DNA from: an uncultured Bacilli bacterium
GTDB taxonomy: Bacteria > Bacillota_I > Bacilli_A > RF39 > UBA660
Direction: 5' to 3'
NCBI GenBank assembly: GCA_934101225.1
Contig: CAKOQK010000025.1
Location: 1 to 17,444 of the forward strand
Length of the DNA stretch: 17,444 bases
The notes under the pieces are model-generated. The model was not told the DNA's origin and did not search any database. It saw nothing but the letters and a program-made list of their open reading frames with translations. Shown piece after piece: positions 4,989 to 13,301 of this stretch; position 1 is the first letter of the stretch, and every line of letters begins with the position of its first letter. Made by a program: the position numbers and the translations under genes.

Positions 4989-7758
4989 AATAAAAAAAAG
5001 AACTAAAAAAATAAATACTAAAGTAAATAATTCTAAAGGTAATTTAAATGCTTTTAGGAAAAGATTTAAAAAAAGTAATCTAGGAGAAAAAATTCTAATA
5101 ATTGTAATGCTTATATTAGTTTCAATATTTATTCTAGGCTTTGTGTTTGCTATTTATATAATAATATCAGCTCCTGATTTTGACGCAAATAGCTTATTTA
5201 CTAAAAACTCATCAATACTACTAGATTCCGAAGGAAATGAAATTGCTAGACTTGGAACTGAGAATCGTGAAAGAGTTACTTATGATGATTTACCAGAAGT
5301 ATTTGTTGATGCTTTAGTAGCAACTGAAGACTCAAGATTCTTTCAACATAATGGAGTTGACCTTGCTAGATTCTTAAAAGCAACTATTGGACAACTTGCT
5401 GGCAACTCTGGAGCGGGTGGTGCATCTACCCTTACAATGCAAATTGCTAAACAAAGAATTAATGGTTATGAAGCAAGTGGAATTAAAGGTATTGTTCGTA
5501 AGTTTACTGATATGTATATGTCTGTGTTTAAATTAGAAAAAACATATACTAAAGAACAAATAATTGAATTTTATGTAAATATTCCTAACTTAGGAAGTGG
5601 TTCTTATGGAATCGAGCAAGCAGCTCAAACTTATTTTAATAAATCAATTAGTGAAGTTAACTTATCAGAAGCAGCATTACTTGTTGGATTATTCCAAGCA
5701 CCATCTGCTTATAACCCTATAAATTATCCTGAAAAAGCTGAAGCAAGAAGAAATCAAGTATTAAACCTAATGAAACGTCATGGCTACATTAATGATGAAG
5801 AATGTGAAATTGCTAAATCAATTAAAGTTACTGATATGATATATCAAGGAAGTCGTTCCAAAAATAAAAACATTGGATTTATAAATACAGTTGTTGAAGA
5901 AGTTGTTAAACGTACAGGTAAAGATCCATATTTAGTATCAATGAAAATAAAAACAACAATGATTCAATCAAAACAAGATGTTTTAAATGATTTATATGCT
6001 GGAACTAATAAAAATTTAAAATGGCCTAATGAGAAAATACGTGCTGGTGTTGCTGTAACTGATGTAAACACTGGTGCTATTGTTGCTGTTGGAGCAAACC
6101 GTCAAAACGATGAAAGAAATTACAACTACGCTACAATGATCAATCGTCATCCCGGTTCAACTGCAAAACCAATCTTTGATTACGGTCCTGCAATAGAATA
6201 TTTAAACTGGGGTACCGGTCAAATGGTTGTTGATGATGAATTTACTTATAGTAATGGTGGATATATTAAAAACTGGGATAACCAATATAAAGGAATAATG
6301 ACTATTAAAACAGCACTTGCATCATCAAGAAACATCCCAGCATTATATGCATTTCAACAACTAAATCAAAATCAAATTAAAACCTTTGTTACTGGTTTAG
6401 GAATTACTCCTGAATATGAAAATGGTTATATTAATGAAGCACATAGTATTGGTGGATTTAATGGAGTTACCCCACTTCAAATGTCTGCAGCATATGCTAC
6501 ATTTGCTAGAGGTGGCGTTTATATCGAACCATATTCATTTACTGAAATTGAATTTTTAGATACCGGTGAAATTTATACAGTAACACCTGAAAAAAGAACT
6601 GTAATGAGTGAATCAACTGCTTTTATGATTAATTCAATCCTAACATATGCTGTTAAGTCAGGAAATGTATCAGCAGGATCAAAATATGGAACTGAAGTTG
6701 CTAGTAAAACTGGTACATCAACTATTCCAGCATCTACTAAAAAAGGTTGTACAGTTAAAGGAGATATAATTGGTGATTCATGGCAAGTAACATATACACC
6801 AGAATACTCTTATGCAGTATGGGTTGGATATGACCAAAATAAAGGAGATACATGTCTTGTATCAAGTGTTGGAAGCACAGTTAAAAAAGGAATTGTTAGA
6901 GAATTAACATCTAAAATAAATAGTACAAATAAAACATTTACTAAACCATCATCTGTTGTAACTGCAACAATCGAATTAGAAACAAATCCAGTTCAACTTG
7001 CTAGTGAATATACTCCTGATAAATTAAAAAGTGTTGAATATTTTAAAGCAGGTGCTGAACCAGATACTGTATCAACAAGATTTAGTAAATTAACCGCTCC
7101 TTCCAATTTAAAGGCAAACTATGTTACTGGAACAAATTTAGTTACCCTAACATGGAATGAAGTGCCAACACCAGATGCTGTAAGTGATTCCTGGTTAGAT
7201 AATTACTTCAAAACAAATTATGGAGTATGGGCTGAAAAATATTTAGGCAAACGTAAAGAATATAATAATGCAAATATTGGAACATTTGGTTACGATATAT
7301 ACGTCAATAACGGAAGTGGTTATAATTATGTAGGATTCTCAACTAGTTCTACATATACCTATACTGGAACTATTACAAGTAACACTACATTTATGGTTAA
7401 ATCAACCTATTCAATATTTAAATCAAATGCATCTGAAGGAACAACAGTTACTATTAATGCTGTAAATGACAATCCTGAATCAAGCGATTTTAAAACAGAA
7501 CTTAATGGCATATCTGGAATGACAGTTGCCGAATATTATAAATTTATTAATAACAATAAACCACTGAAAGTTACATTAAATGGTAAAGATATAAGTGATA
7601 AAGCAACTTATACAACAACATGTATTGAAGAATTAACTGGTGAAGAATGTAGTGTCACATCAATGGATTGCACAACAAGTTATATCTTAAACCATAAAGC
7701 TTTCTACAATGGTAAATCAAGTGGTTCTATTCAAAGAACTTTAAAAGCTGGATGCTAA
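4975..7758 (+). CDS. ponA: Class A penicillin-binding protein (PBP1A-type)
   Basis: 927 aa, bifunctional peptidoglycan synthase. A very basic cytoplasmic tail (1-38) is followed by a membrane helix (about 40-64). The glycosyltransferase (GT51) domain has EDSRFFQHNG (118-127, catalytic Glu118) and GGASTLTMQIAKQ (148-160). The transpeptidase has GSTAKP (active Ser395), S-R-N (451-453) and KTGTS (578-582). A fibronectin-III-like segment starts near 707 and a tail follows to 927. Six extracytoplasmic cysteines are visible: two in the transpeptidase (KGCTVKG, GDTCLVS) and four in the tail (883, 892, 899, 927), so disulfides are possible. The start is set at 4975, where AAAGGAG precedes an ATG; the upstream in-frame ATG at 4942 lacks such a site. 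It overlaps recU by 14 nt. Confidence 0.94.
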   Translation: MKKIKIKKRTKKINTKVNNSKGNLNAFRKRFKKSNLGEKILIIVMLILVSIFILGFVFAIYIIISAPDFDANSLFTKNSSILLDSEGNEIARLGTENRERVTYDDLPEVFVDALVATEDSRFFQHNGVDLARFLKATIGQLAGNSGAGGASTLTMQIAKQRINGYEASGIKGIVRKFTDMYMSVFKLEKTYTKEQIIEFYVNIPNLGSGSYGIEQAAQTYFNKSISEVNLSEAALLVGLFQAPSAYNPINYPEKAEARRNQVLNLMKRHGYINDEECEIAKSIKVTDMIYQGSRSKNKNIGFINTVVEEVVKRTGKDPYLVSMKIKTTMIQSKQDVLNDLYAGTNKNLKWPNEKIRAGVAVTDVNTGAIVAVGANRQNDERNYNYATMINRHPGSTAKPIFDYGPAIEYLNWGTGQMVVDDEFTYSNGGYIKNWDNQYKGIMTIKTALASSRNIPALYAFQQLNQNQIKTFVTGLGITPEYENGYINEAHSIGGFNGVTPLQMSAAYATFARGGVYIEPYSFTEIEFLDTGEIYTVTPEKRTVMSESTAFMINSILTYAVKSGNVSAGSKYGTEVASKTGTSTIPASTKKGCTVKGDIIGDSWQVTYTPEYSYAVWVGYDQNKGDTCLVSSVGSTVKKGIVRELTSKINSTNKTFTKPSSVVTATIELETNPVQLASEYTPDKLKSVEYFKAGAEPDTVSTRFSKLTAPSNLKANYVTGTNLVTLTWNEVPTPDAVSDSWLDNYFKTNYGVWAEKYLGKRKEYNNANIGTFGYDIYVNNGSGYNYVGFSTSSTYTYTGTITSNTTFMVKSTYSIFKSNASEGTTVTINAVNDNPESSDFKTELNGISGMTVAEYYKFINNNKPLKVTLNGKDISDKATYTTTCIEELTGEECSVTSMDCTTSYILNHKAFYNGKSSGSIQRTLKAGC

Positions 7759-7792
7759 AAAAAACAGTTGGAATTACTTCTAACTGTTTTTC
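7759..7792. terminator. Bidirectional terminator between ponA and nth
   Basis: AAAAACAGTT (7760-7769) pairs with AACTGTTTTT (7782-7791), then a G-T pair and GAA/TTC around a TTAC loop, giving a 14-bp stem. T-runs lie on both strands. It starts just after the ponA stop and contains the nth stop codon. Confidence 0.88.
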
Positions 7793-8397
7793 TTATACTT
7801 ACAATAATTTTTAAATTTACAATCTAAACATTTGGGATTTTTACTAGTACAATAATATCTTCCAAATAAAAGTATTTGTTCACTTACCCTATTCCATTTA
7901 TCTTTTGGAATTTTTTTCATTAATTTTTTCTCGATAATTGTAACCGAATCATTTATCCCTGCAAATCCAAGTCTTTTAGAAACTCTTTCAACATGTGTAT
8001 CAACAGGAATAGTAGGTTCATTATAAATATTTTTAAGCACTACATTTGTAGTTTTTCGACCAACTCCCGGTAAAGATTCTAAATATTTTCGATCATTTGG
8101 AACTATGCCATTATAATCTTTTAATAATCTTTTACTAACAGTAATTATATATTCGCTCTTTTTACTATATGATCCACAAGACCTAATAATATCTTCAATA
8201 TCTTTCTTACTTGCACTAGCTAGACTATTAATATCATACTTTTTAAATAATTCCTTTGTAACAATATTAACTCTTTTATCCGTACACTGGGCACTTAAAA
8301 TAGTTGCAATTAATAATTCAAAAGGACTATTATAATCTAATTCACATTTCGGATTAAGTATATAATAATCTAATATATCGTATATTTCCTTATTCAT
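7780..8397 (-). CDS. nth: Endonuclease III (DNA glycosylase/AP lyase)
   Basis: 205 aa, base-excision repair of oxidised pyrimidines. Helix-hairpin-helix LESLPGVGRKTTNVVL (106-121) contains the lyase Lys115. Asp133 lies in PVDTHVERVSKRLG. The C-terminal [4Fe-4S] cluster Cys are at 183, 190, 193 and 199 with C-x6-C-x2-C-x5-C spacing. Length and spacing match E. coli Nth. The start overlaps the dnaD end by 8 nt, giving the conserved dnaD-nth pair of Bacillota. Last gene of the cca-dnaD-nth operon. Confidence 0.97.
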   Translation of the reverse strand: MNKEIYDILDYYILNPKCELDYNSPFELLIATILSAQCTDKRVNIVTKELFKKYDINSLASASKKDIEDIIRSCGSYSKKSEYIITVSKRLLKDYNGIVPNDRKYLESLPGVGRKTTNVVLKNIYNEPTIPVDTHVERVSKRLGFAGINDSVTIIEKKLMKKIPKDKWNRVSEQILLFGRYYCTSKNPKCLDCKFKNYCKYKKNS

Positions 8398-9028
8398 CTA
8401 ACCAATTATAATCACTTATCTCTTTTACATTCTTTTCTGTCGCATTCCTACTCTTCAAGTGATTATTTACATCCTCCATTGTTTTAAATCCCTTTTTAGT
8501 CCAATCATAAATTATCTTATCTATATATCTTAAACTAGTAACCCCATTATAAGTAGCTTCTTTAAGTGCCCCTAAAATAATTTCTTCACTAACATTTTTA
8601 TCAAGCCAATCATTAATTATTTCATACTCCATTGGTGATAAAGACCTTGAAAATTCTTTTTCAAACTTTTCAAATATATTATTATTAACAACTACTTTAT
8701 TACTCTTATTTATATTATTAACCATCGTTTTATATATAGCATCTAAATTAACAACTTCACTAACCACATTACCATTTTTAATAACATCAATATTTATTAA
8801 TCCTTTATTAGTTAAACTTGTAAAAGAATCTAATATCCTATTAATACTAATGCACGTTATTTTATTTATTAATTCTACATCAAAAGTAGGAGAATCTTGA
8901 TTCATAAAATAAATTAATAATAAGCATTCCTCTAAAGATAATTTATATTCAAATATTAAAGGGAAAAATTCTTTCTTAATTATATAATCTTTTCCTTTAA
9001 TTAAACTTTCTAAAAAATTACTATTCAT
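8390..9028 (-). CDS. dnaD: DnaD, primosome/replication-initiation protein
   Basis: 212 aa. In Bacillus DnaD binds and remodels DNA and helps load the helicase at oriC and restart sites. The N-terminal part (1-90) looks like the winged-helix domain (LSLEECLLLIYFMNQ, ISINRILDSFTSLTNKGLI). The C-terminal DnaD/DnaB2 domain (about 125-195) has SPMEYEIINDWL and the diagnostic Y-x-x-x-I-x-x-x-W motif in YIDKIIYDWTKKG. Both domains and the normal length point to DnaD rather than DnaB. It sits 6 nt after cca and overlaps nth by 8 nt, so all three should share one transcript. Confidence 0.92.
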   Translation of the reverse strand: MNSNFLESLIKGKDYIIKKEFFPLIFEYKLSLEECLLLIYFMNQDSPTFDVELINKITCISINRILDSFTSLTNKGLINIDVIKNGNVVSEVVNLDAIYKTMVNNINKSNKVVVNNNIFEKFEKEFSRSLSPMEYEIINDWLDKNVSEEIILGALKEATYNGVTSLRYIDKIIYDWTKKGFKTMEDVNNHLKSRNATEKNVKEISDYNWLDE

Positions 9029-9034
9029 TAATTA

Positions 9035-10117
9035 TCACATCCAGTTTTTAATTATATATTTTTTAATTATCTTTTTATTATTTTTAAGTTTTCCATTAAG
9101 TATATTTAATAAAACATCATCATATATCTTTTTTAACTTAGGAGATCCATCCATATCAAGTAAATTCATTATATCATCATTCGTTATTTTTAAATCACTT
9201 AACTTATGAATAGGCATTTGTTTATCCATTTTATTAATTTCTTCTTTACTAAAACCTAATATTTCCCCACCAACTAAGCATACATATAAACCATACTTAA
9301 GTAAAGATAAATTATCTATTTTACCATTACCAACAACTATTCTTATTTGTTTTATCATCGTAAGTGATTGTTTCGTAAAAGGATATTTTGAACTAAAATC
9401 TATTTGAGCCCATATTCCTAAAACATCAGATACTTCAACTATTTTATCATACTTTATATCTAATTCATCTAATAAATCTAATTCTTTTAAATATTCTAAT
9501 CCTTTACCCAAATTTTTAGATGAAAATATCTTTTCTAATTCTTGTTTTTTTCTTGTGTAACTAATATCTCTTAAAATATCTTTATTATTTTTAATATATT
9601 TAGCAATATCATTATCTAATTTAAAATTAAGTACTATTGCAAATCTGATAGCTCTAAGTATTCTAACAGGATCTTCACTTAATCTTTTATCCGCATCTCC
9701 TATTGTCCTAATAATTTTATCTTGAATGTCTTTAGTACCATCTAAATAATCAAATACTTTTCCATCTCTATTCATACATAATGCATTAATAGTAAAATCT
9801 CTTCTTTTTAAATCAACTAATAAATTATCTACATATATTATTGATTTAGGTTTGTGATTAATATATTCTCCATCCATTCTATAAGTAGTTATATCATAAT
9901 TATATTTTCCAGTCTTAAGAGGAATTGAGCCATAATTATTAACTCCCTTTTTTATTTTAAATACTTTAATAATGTCCTTAGGAAGAGCGTTAGTGCATAT
10001 ATCTACATCAAAAGACTCTATTCCTAGTAAGTAATCTCTAACATATCCACCAACCACATAAGCCTCAAATCCACTTTTTTCTAGTTTAAACAATACTTTT
10101 TTTATTTCATTATTCAT
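9035..10117 (-). CDS. cca: CCA tRNA nucleotidyltransferase
   Basis: 360 aa, class II nucleotidyltransferase that builds or repairs the tRNA 3' CCA end. Motifs in order: GGYVRD (23-28), catalytic DVD (37-39), RRDFTIN (105-111) and EDPVRILRAIRFA (148-160). The E-D-x-x-R block (motif D, which selects CTP and ATP) argues for a CCA-adding enzyme over poly(A) polymerase. The C-terminal half is a shorter, helical tRNA-binding region. The one tRNA seen here already encodes CCA, so repair or service to other tRNAs is likely. First gene of cca-dnaD-nth, with a near-consensus promoter and a GAGGT ribosome site. Confidence 0.93.
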   Translation of the reverse strand: MNNEIKKVLFKLEKSGFEAYVVGGYVRDYLLGIESFDVDICTNALPKDIIKVFKIKKGVNNYGSIPLKTGKYNYDITTYRMDGEYINHKPKSIIYVDNLLVDLKRRDFTINALCMNRDGKVFDYLDGTKDIQDKIIRTIGDADKRLSEDPVRILRAIRFAIVLNFKLDNDIAKYIKNNKDILRDISYTRKKQELEKIFSSKNLGKGLEYLKELDLLDELDIKYDKIVEVSDVLGIWAQIDFSSKYPFTKQSLTMIKQIRIVVGNGKIDNLSLLKYGLYVCLVGGEILGFSKEEINKMDKQMPIHKLSDLKITNDDIMNLLDMDGSPKLKKIYDDVLLNILNGKLKNNKKIIKKYIIKNWM

Positions 10118-10133
10118 TAGTTACCTCATCAAA

Positions 10134-10162
10134 ATTATACCAAATTATTAATACTTTGTGAA
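10134..10162 (-). promoter_or_regulatory. Promoter of cca-dnaD-nth
   Basis: On minus: TTCACA (10162-10157), 17 bp, TATAAT (10139-10134) with an extended TGG before it. It begins one base after the stop codon of the second bacteriocin peptide. I see no terminator between them, so transcripts from the bacteriocin operon could also read into cca. Confidence 0.72.
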
Positions 10163-10163
10163 C

Positions 10164-10316
10164 TTAACACATGTTTCTTGACATTCCTCTACGTATAGAT
10201 GATCCAACTGCTCTACCAAGCTCGAATATTGTATTAATAAATCTTGATAAAGCATTAAGAATAGTTCCATTAATCGTTTGTCCACCTGTAATTTTATTAA
10301 GTTCTATGTCCTTCAT
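10164..10316 (-). CDS. Double-glycine-leader peptide, bacteriocin candidate (second gene)
   Basis: 50-aa precursor. The 12-residue leader MKDIELNKITGG has the C39 cleavage pattern E(-8) L(-7) I(-4) G(-2) G(-1). The predicted mature part is 38 residues, starts QTINGTILNALSRF, contains GRAVG (GxxxG), is basic towards the end (SIRRGMSRNM) and ends in a single Cys. Its ATG shares one base with the TAA of the peptide gene before it (TAATG) and has no good ribosome site, so translational coupling is likely. The leader is 8/12 identical to that of its neighbour. A secreted antimicrobial (two-peptide class) is the best reading; a signalling peptide is the alternative. I do not recognise the mature sequence. 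Confidence 0.8.
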   Translation of the reverse strand: MKDIELNKITGGQTINGTILNALSRFINTIFELGRAVGSSIRRGMSRNMC

Positions 10317-10447
10317 TAGTTACATTTAAGAGGACGAATGAAACCATCTACAACACCAATTAAAAAAGTAATTAAGCCACCAATAATAGCTAAAACAGAA
10401 TAATTAGCTTTTCCGCCAGTTACTCTATTTAATTCATAATCATTCAT
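10316..10447 (-). CDS. Double-glycine-leader peptide, bacteriocin candidate (first gene)
   Basis: 43-aa precursor with leader MNDYELNRVTGG (E -8, L -7, V -4, GG -2/-1). The predicted mature part is 31 residues: KANYSVLAIIGGLITFLI is strongly hydrophobic and may span a membrane. It then has GVVDG (GxxxG), and the C-terminal segment FIRPLKCN carries one Cys. The start lies inside the end of the transporter gene (8-nt overlap) with its own AGGAG ribosome site, and the stop overlaps the next peptide's ATG. The tight gene order, shared leader and GxxxG motifs in both products fit a two-peptide (class IIb-like) bacteriocin exported by the adjacent ABC transporter. Confidence 0.82.
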   Translation of the reverse strand: MNDYELNRVTGGKANYSVLAIIGGLITFLIGVVDGFIRPLKCN

Positions 10448-12425
10448 CACACTTCTCCTTTCTATCATTTAAAATATAGATTATTTGATTATAATTAATA
10501 TCATCATTAAAATGATTTACATAAATAATTGTCTTATCATTATAAACCTCATTAATCTTATTAATTATTTTAATTCTTTCTCTAACCGCAATCTCCGAAA
10601 ATGCTTCATCTAATATCAAGATATTAAAGTTTTTATATAAACTTCTTGCAATAATTATCTTTTGTTTTTCTCCACCACTAAAATTATCTCTAACTATCGT
10701 ATTTAGCTTATTTTCTTTCTTATTAATAACATCTTCTAAATTAACTATTTTAATCACTTTATCTAGTATAACCTTATCGAATTTATTATCTAATATAATA
10801 TTATTAATTATTGTATCTTCAAATAAATAACTATTTTGATTAACATAAGATACATTATCTAAATAATTATTATAGCTTATATCATTAAGATTCAAATTTC
10901 CTATCATTATTTTTCCTTTATAATCAGTTATATTCTTAGTTAAAATATTAATTAAAGTACTCTTTCCACTTCCATTATTTCCTTTAATTAACACTTTACT
11001 CCCCTCTTTTATTTTAAAACTTTTATTATTAATTATCTTATTTAATCCCATATAATAATTTAATTTAGAAACAATAATATCACCATTATTAAATAAATAT
11101 CCTTCACTTTTATTATCGTATTCCAAATAATATATTCCACTTATTCTATCAATCATCATCTTTAAATATTTAATAATTGGTTTAATTGTAATCAAATAAT
11201 TAAAGGTATCTTTTAAATAATTAAAATATAACAAATAAATCATAACTATTTTTAAATTACTACTTAAGCACACCAAAATAACAATTAAACTTAAAGAGTT
11301 AACTGTTTCCATTAACGTATTTAAATAATTATTATTTCTATCTAATAAGTAATTTGCTTTTGTCACATTTTTAGCATATATATCTAATTTCTTTTTAAAA
11401 TAACTATTTAAATTTAATGAACTAATAGTAATAATTTTTTCTATATACTCACATATATGATCCATATAATTATTATCTTTATCCATTAAGTCATTATAAT
11501 TTTTAAGAATAATTTTATTTAATTTAATACTTATTAAATAAGCGACTATATAAATAGATATAACTATAAATGTAAGTTTCAAATCTAAATATAGAAGAAT
11601 AATTAAGGAAACTAAACCTAAACTAAGATTTAAAATAAAATTAATAATTTCAGTACTTAAATAATTTTTGATTTTATTTAAGTCTTTAATTCGGTTAGTA
11701 ATATCACCTACAGATTTTAAATGCAAATATTTATAAGGGAGATTAAAATACTTTGATAAGTAATTGTTAATTAGTTCTAAATTTATTTTTTTATTTAATT
11801 TAATCAAGCATTCATTTTTAATAAAATTAATTATTAATTTCATAAGGATAATGGTAATAAAAATATTTAAATATTTATTATCTAATAAAATATCTTTAAT
11901 TAATACTGACTGAAATATACTTAAAAATATTAATATAATTGTAAATATCAAACATATTATTACTTTAAACTTATTTTTATATGCTAAATCTTTCAAGTAA
12001 TCTAAATAAACATTTTTCTTTTTATATCTAACAATCTTACCATTAGGAATCAGTTTTAAAATATAACCAGTAAATATTTTGTTAAACTCTTGATAAGTAT
12101 ATTTAGTTAGACCAACTGTGGGATCCATAACTACTACTTTATCTTTATTTTTTTCATAAACAACCATAAAATGATTAAAATTATTAATTCTAGTTTGAAC
12201 TATATATGGTGGAGATACATCTTTATTAATAATTCCTACTGAATCAAAACCATATTTTAAAGCTGCCATCTTAATATTATAAAAATTAGTGCCTTTATTA
12301 TCAGTTAATGTATCACATCTAACTACTTCTAATGGAACAAAACCATTATAATATTTAATAATTGACGCTAAGGAACTAGCCCCACAATCTTTTTCTTCTT
12401 CTTGTCTAACAATATATCCTTTCAT
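10440..12425 (-). CDS. Peptidase-containing ABC exporter (C39, bacteriocin type)
   Basis: 661 aa. The N-terminal C39 cysteine peptidase has Q8, catalytic Cys14 (EKDCGASSLASI), His85 (NHFMVVYE) and Asp101 (MDPTVG); it removes double-glycine leaders. About six membrane helices follow (residues 153-430). The ATPase has Walker A GNNGSGKST (482-490), Q-loop Gln530, signature NFSGGEKQK (581-589), Walker B ILILDE (602-607) and H-loop His638. The domain order and all catalytic residues are intact. The substrate genes follow immediately, overlapping its 3' end, so it should mature and export those two peptides across the membrane. No HlyD-like accessory protein is present in the window. A GAGGGTGAT ribosome site precedes the start; no convincing promoter was identified upstream. 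Confidence 0.93.
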   Translation of the reverse strand: MKGYIVRQEEEKDCGASSLASIIKYYNGFVPLEVVRCDTLTDNKGTNFYNIKMAALKYGFDSVGIINKDVSPPYIVQTRINNFNHFMVVYEKNKDKVVVMDPTVGLTKYTYQEFNKIFTGYILKLIPNGKIVRYKKKNVYLDYLKDLAYKNKFKVIICLIFTIILIFLSIFQSVLIKDILLDNKYLNIFITIILMKLIINFIKNECLIKLNKKINLELINNYLSKYFNLPYKYLHLKSVGDITNRIKDLNKIKNYLSTEIINFILNLSLGLVSLIILLYLDLKLTFIVISIYIVAYLISIKLNKIILKNYNDLMDKDNNYMDHICEYIEKIITISSLNLNSYFKKKLDIYAKNVTKANYLLDRNNNYLNTLMETVNSLSLIVILVCLSSNLKIVMIYLLYFNYLKDTFNYLITIKPIIKYLKMMIDRISGIYYLEYDNKSEGYLFNNGDIIVSKLNYYMGLNKIINNKSFKIKEGSKVLIKGNNGSGKSTLINILTKNITDYKGKIMIGNLNLNDISYNNYLDNVSYVNQNSYLFEDTIINNIILDNKFDKVILDKVIKIVNLEDVINKKENKLNTIVRDNFSGGEKQKIIIARSLYKNFNILILDEAFSEIAVRERIKIINKINEVYNDKTIIYVNHFNDDINYNQIIYILNDRKEKCDE

Positions 12426-12682
12426 TTAATCACCCTCTATATATATTTAGTATAAAAGTATCAAGTTTACTTGTTTTTTTTACAATTTTTTTAAATAATT
12501 TTCATTATATGACACTTTCTAATTTTCTCCAAATTTAAAAAATCCTTAACATCGTAAGTTAGTGTACAACTTTAATAAAATAACAAGTAAATTAGGTTAC
12601 TCTTTACAATATATATTATAGAAACACCATAAAAGGTGTTTTTAGTACGTACAAAAAAATATTAATGGAAGGAGAAAAAGTT
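12426..12682. other. Spacer between the divergent bacteriocin and sporulation regions
   Basis: A very AT-rich intergenic stretch. It contains a 12-bp near-palindrome CAAGTTTACTTG (12462-12473) just upstream of the transporter gene, with a related ACAAGTAAA at 12583; either could bind a regulator. It also has a stem-loop AAACACC-ATAAAA-GGTGTTT (12622-12641) followed by a few T, which could be a weak plus-strand terminator or the 5' hairpin of the next transcript. No long ORF is present and I could not assign a confident promoter in either direction. Confidence 0.4.
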
Positions 12683-12742
12683 ATGACAAGATTTAAAGCA
12701 ATTTTAAAATTATTATACAAATTATTTTTCTTATTTATATAA
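12683..12742 (+). CDS. Possible 19-residue amphipathic peptide
   Basis: A short ORF, MTRFKAILKLLYKLFFLFI, with a good AAGGAG ribosome site about 8 nt before the ATG; an in-frame ATG at 12665 would bury that site. Lys at positions 5, 9 and 13 would line one face of a helix with Phe/Leu/Ile on the other, so the peptide could lie on a membrane. It sits 58 nt before spoIIIAH on the same strand. It might be a leader peptide, a small membrane peptide of sporulation (SpoVM-like in size, but without SpoVM's Pro/Gly pattern) or simply not translated. No antisense partner is visible. Confidence 0.4.
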   Translation: MTRFKAILKLLYKLFFLFI

Positions 12743-12800
12743 GCAATTTATCATAAAAATTAAAAATGCCTAATATAATTAACTGATATGGAGGAATATA

Positions 12801-13289
12801 ATGATTAATAAACAAAAATTATGGTTTTTAACATTATTTAGTATTATTTTAGTACTTTCAGTTTACTACGTAGCCATGGATGAAAATACTCTAACTAAAT
12901 TAACACCATCACCTGTTACAACAAGTGAAGTTTCAAATGTAAAAGAAGAAGATACTTTAAGTGCCCTACGTGTTGAAGATGACGATCAAGATCAAAAAGT
13001 CATAGCTGAATTACAAGGAATTCTTTTAGACCAATCAGTTAGTGCTGAAGAAAAAAATAATGCTTATGAAAAACTAAAAGGTATTAATAGTACTAAAAGT
13101 AAAGAAACAAAATTAGAATCATTAATACTTAAAACTTATAATTTAAAAAGTTTTATTAAAATTAAAGATGACCAAATAAATGTGATTATTTCATCTAAGA
13201 ATAAAAATGTAACTGATGCTAATAATATAATAAGAACCATCCAAAAAGAATTTGATACTCAAAAATATATTACAGTTAAATATCAATAA
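12801..13289 (+). CDS. spoIIIAH: SpoIIIAH-like sporulation channel protein
   Basis: 162 aa. In Bacillus SpoIIIAH sits in the mother-cell membrane around the forespore and binds SpoIIQ to form the feeding channel. The N-terminus MINKQKLWFLTLFSIILVLSVYYVAMDE closely follows the family (K-Q-x-x-W-x-L-T-x-x-S-x-x-x-V-L-S-V-Y-Y), with one membrane helix at about 7-26. A short linker leads to the extracytoplasmic domain (about 50-162), with DDQDQKVIAELQGIL, SAEEKNNAYEKL and the YscJ/FliF-like fold segment IIRTIQKEFDTQKYITVKYQ. It is shorter than the Bacillus protein (218 aa), mainly in the linker. Usually it ends the eight-gene spoIIIA operon; here it stands alone next to gerE and gerM. GGAGG precedes the ATG. 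Confidence 0.88.
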   Translation: MINKQKLWFLTLFSIILVLSVYYVAMDENTLTKLTPSPVTTSEVSNVKEEDTLSALRVEDDDQDQKVIAELQGILLDQSVSAEEKNNAYEKLKGINSTKSKETKLESLILKTYNLKSFIKIKDDQINVIISSKNKNVTDANNIIRTIQKEFDTQKYITVKYQ

Positions 13290-13301
13290 TTTTAAACATT
13301 C

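Noticed and set aside
10164..10447. Peptide genes as ComC/BlpC-type competence pheromones only
   Set aside because: Not excluded, but two consecutive peptides with GxxxG motifs, no histidine kinase or response regulator nearby, and 31/38-residue mature parts fit a two-peptide bacteriocin better.
12752..12759. CATAAAAA upstream of spoIIIAH as a sigma-E promoter
   Set aside because: It lacks the final T of the consensus and no convincing -35 lies at the right distance.
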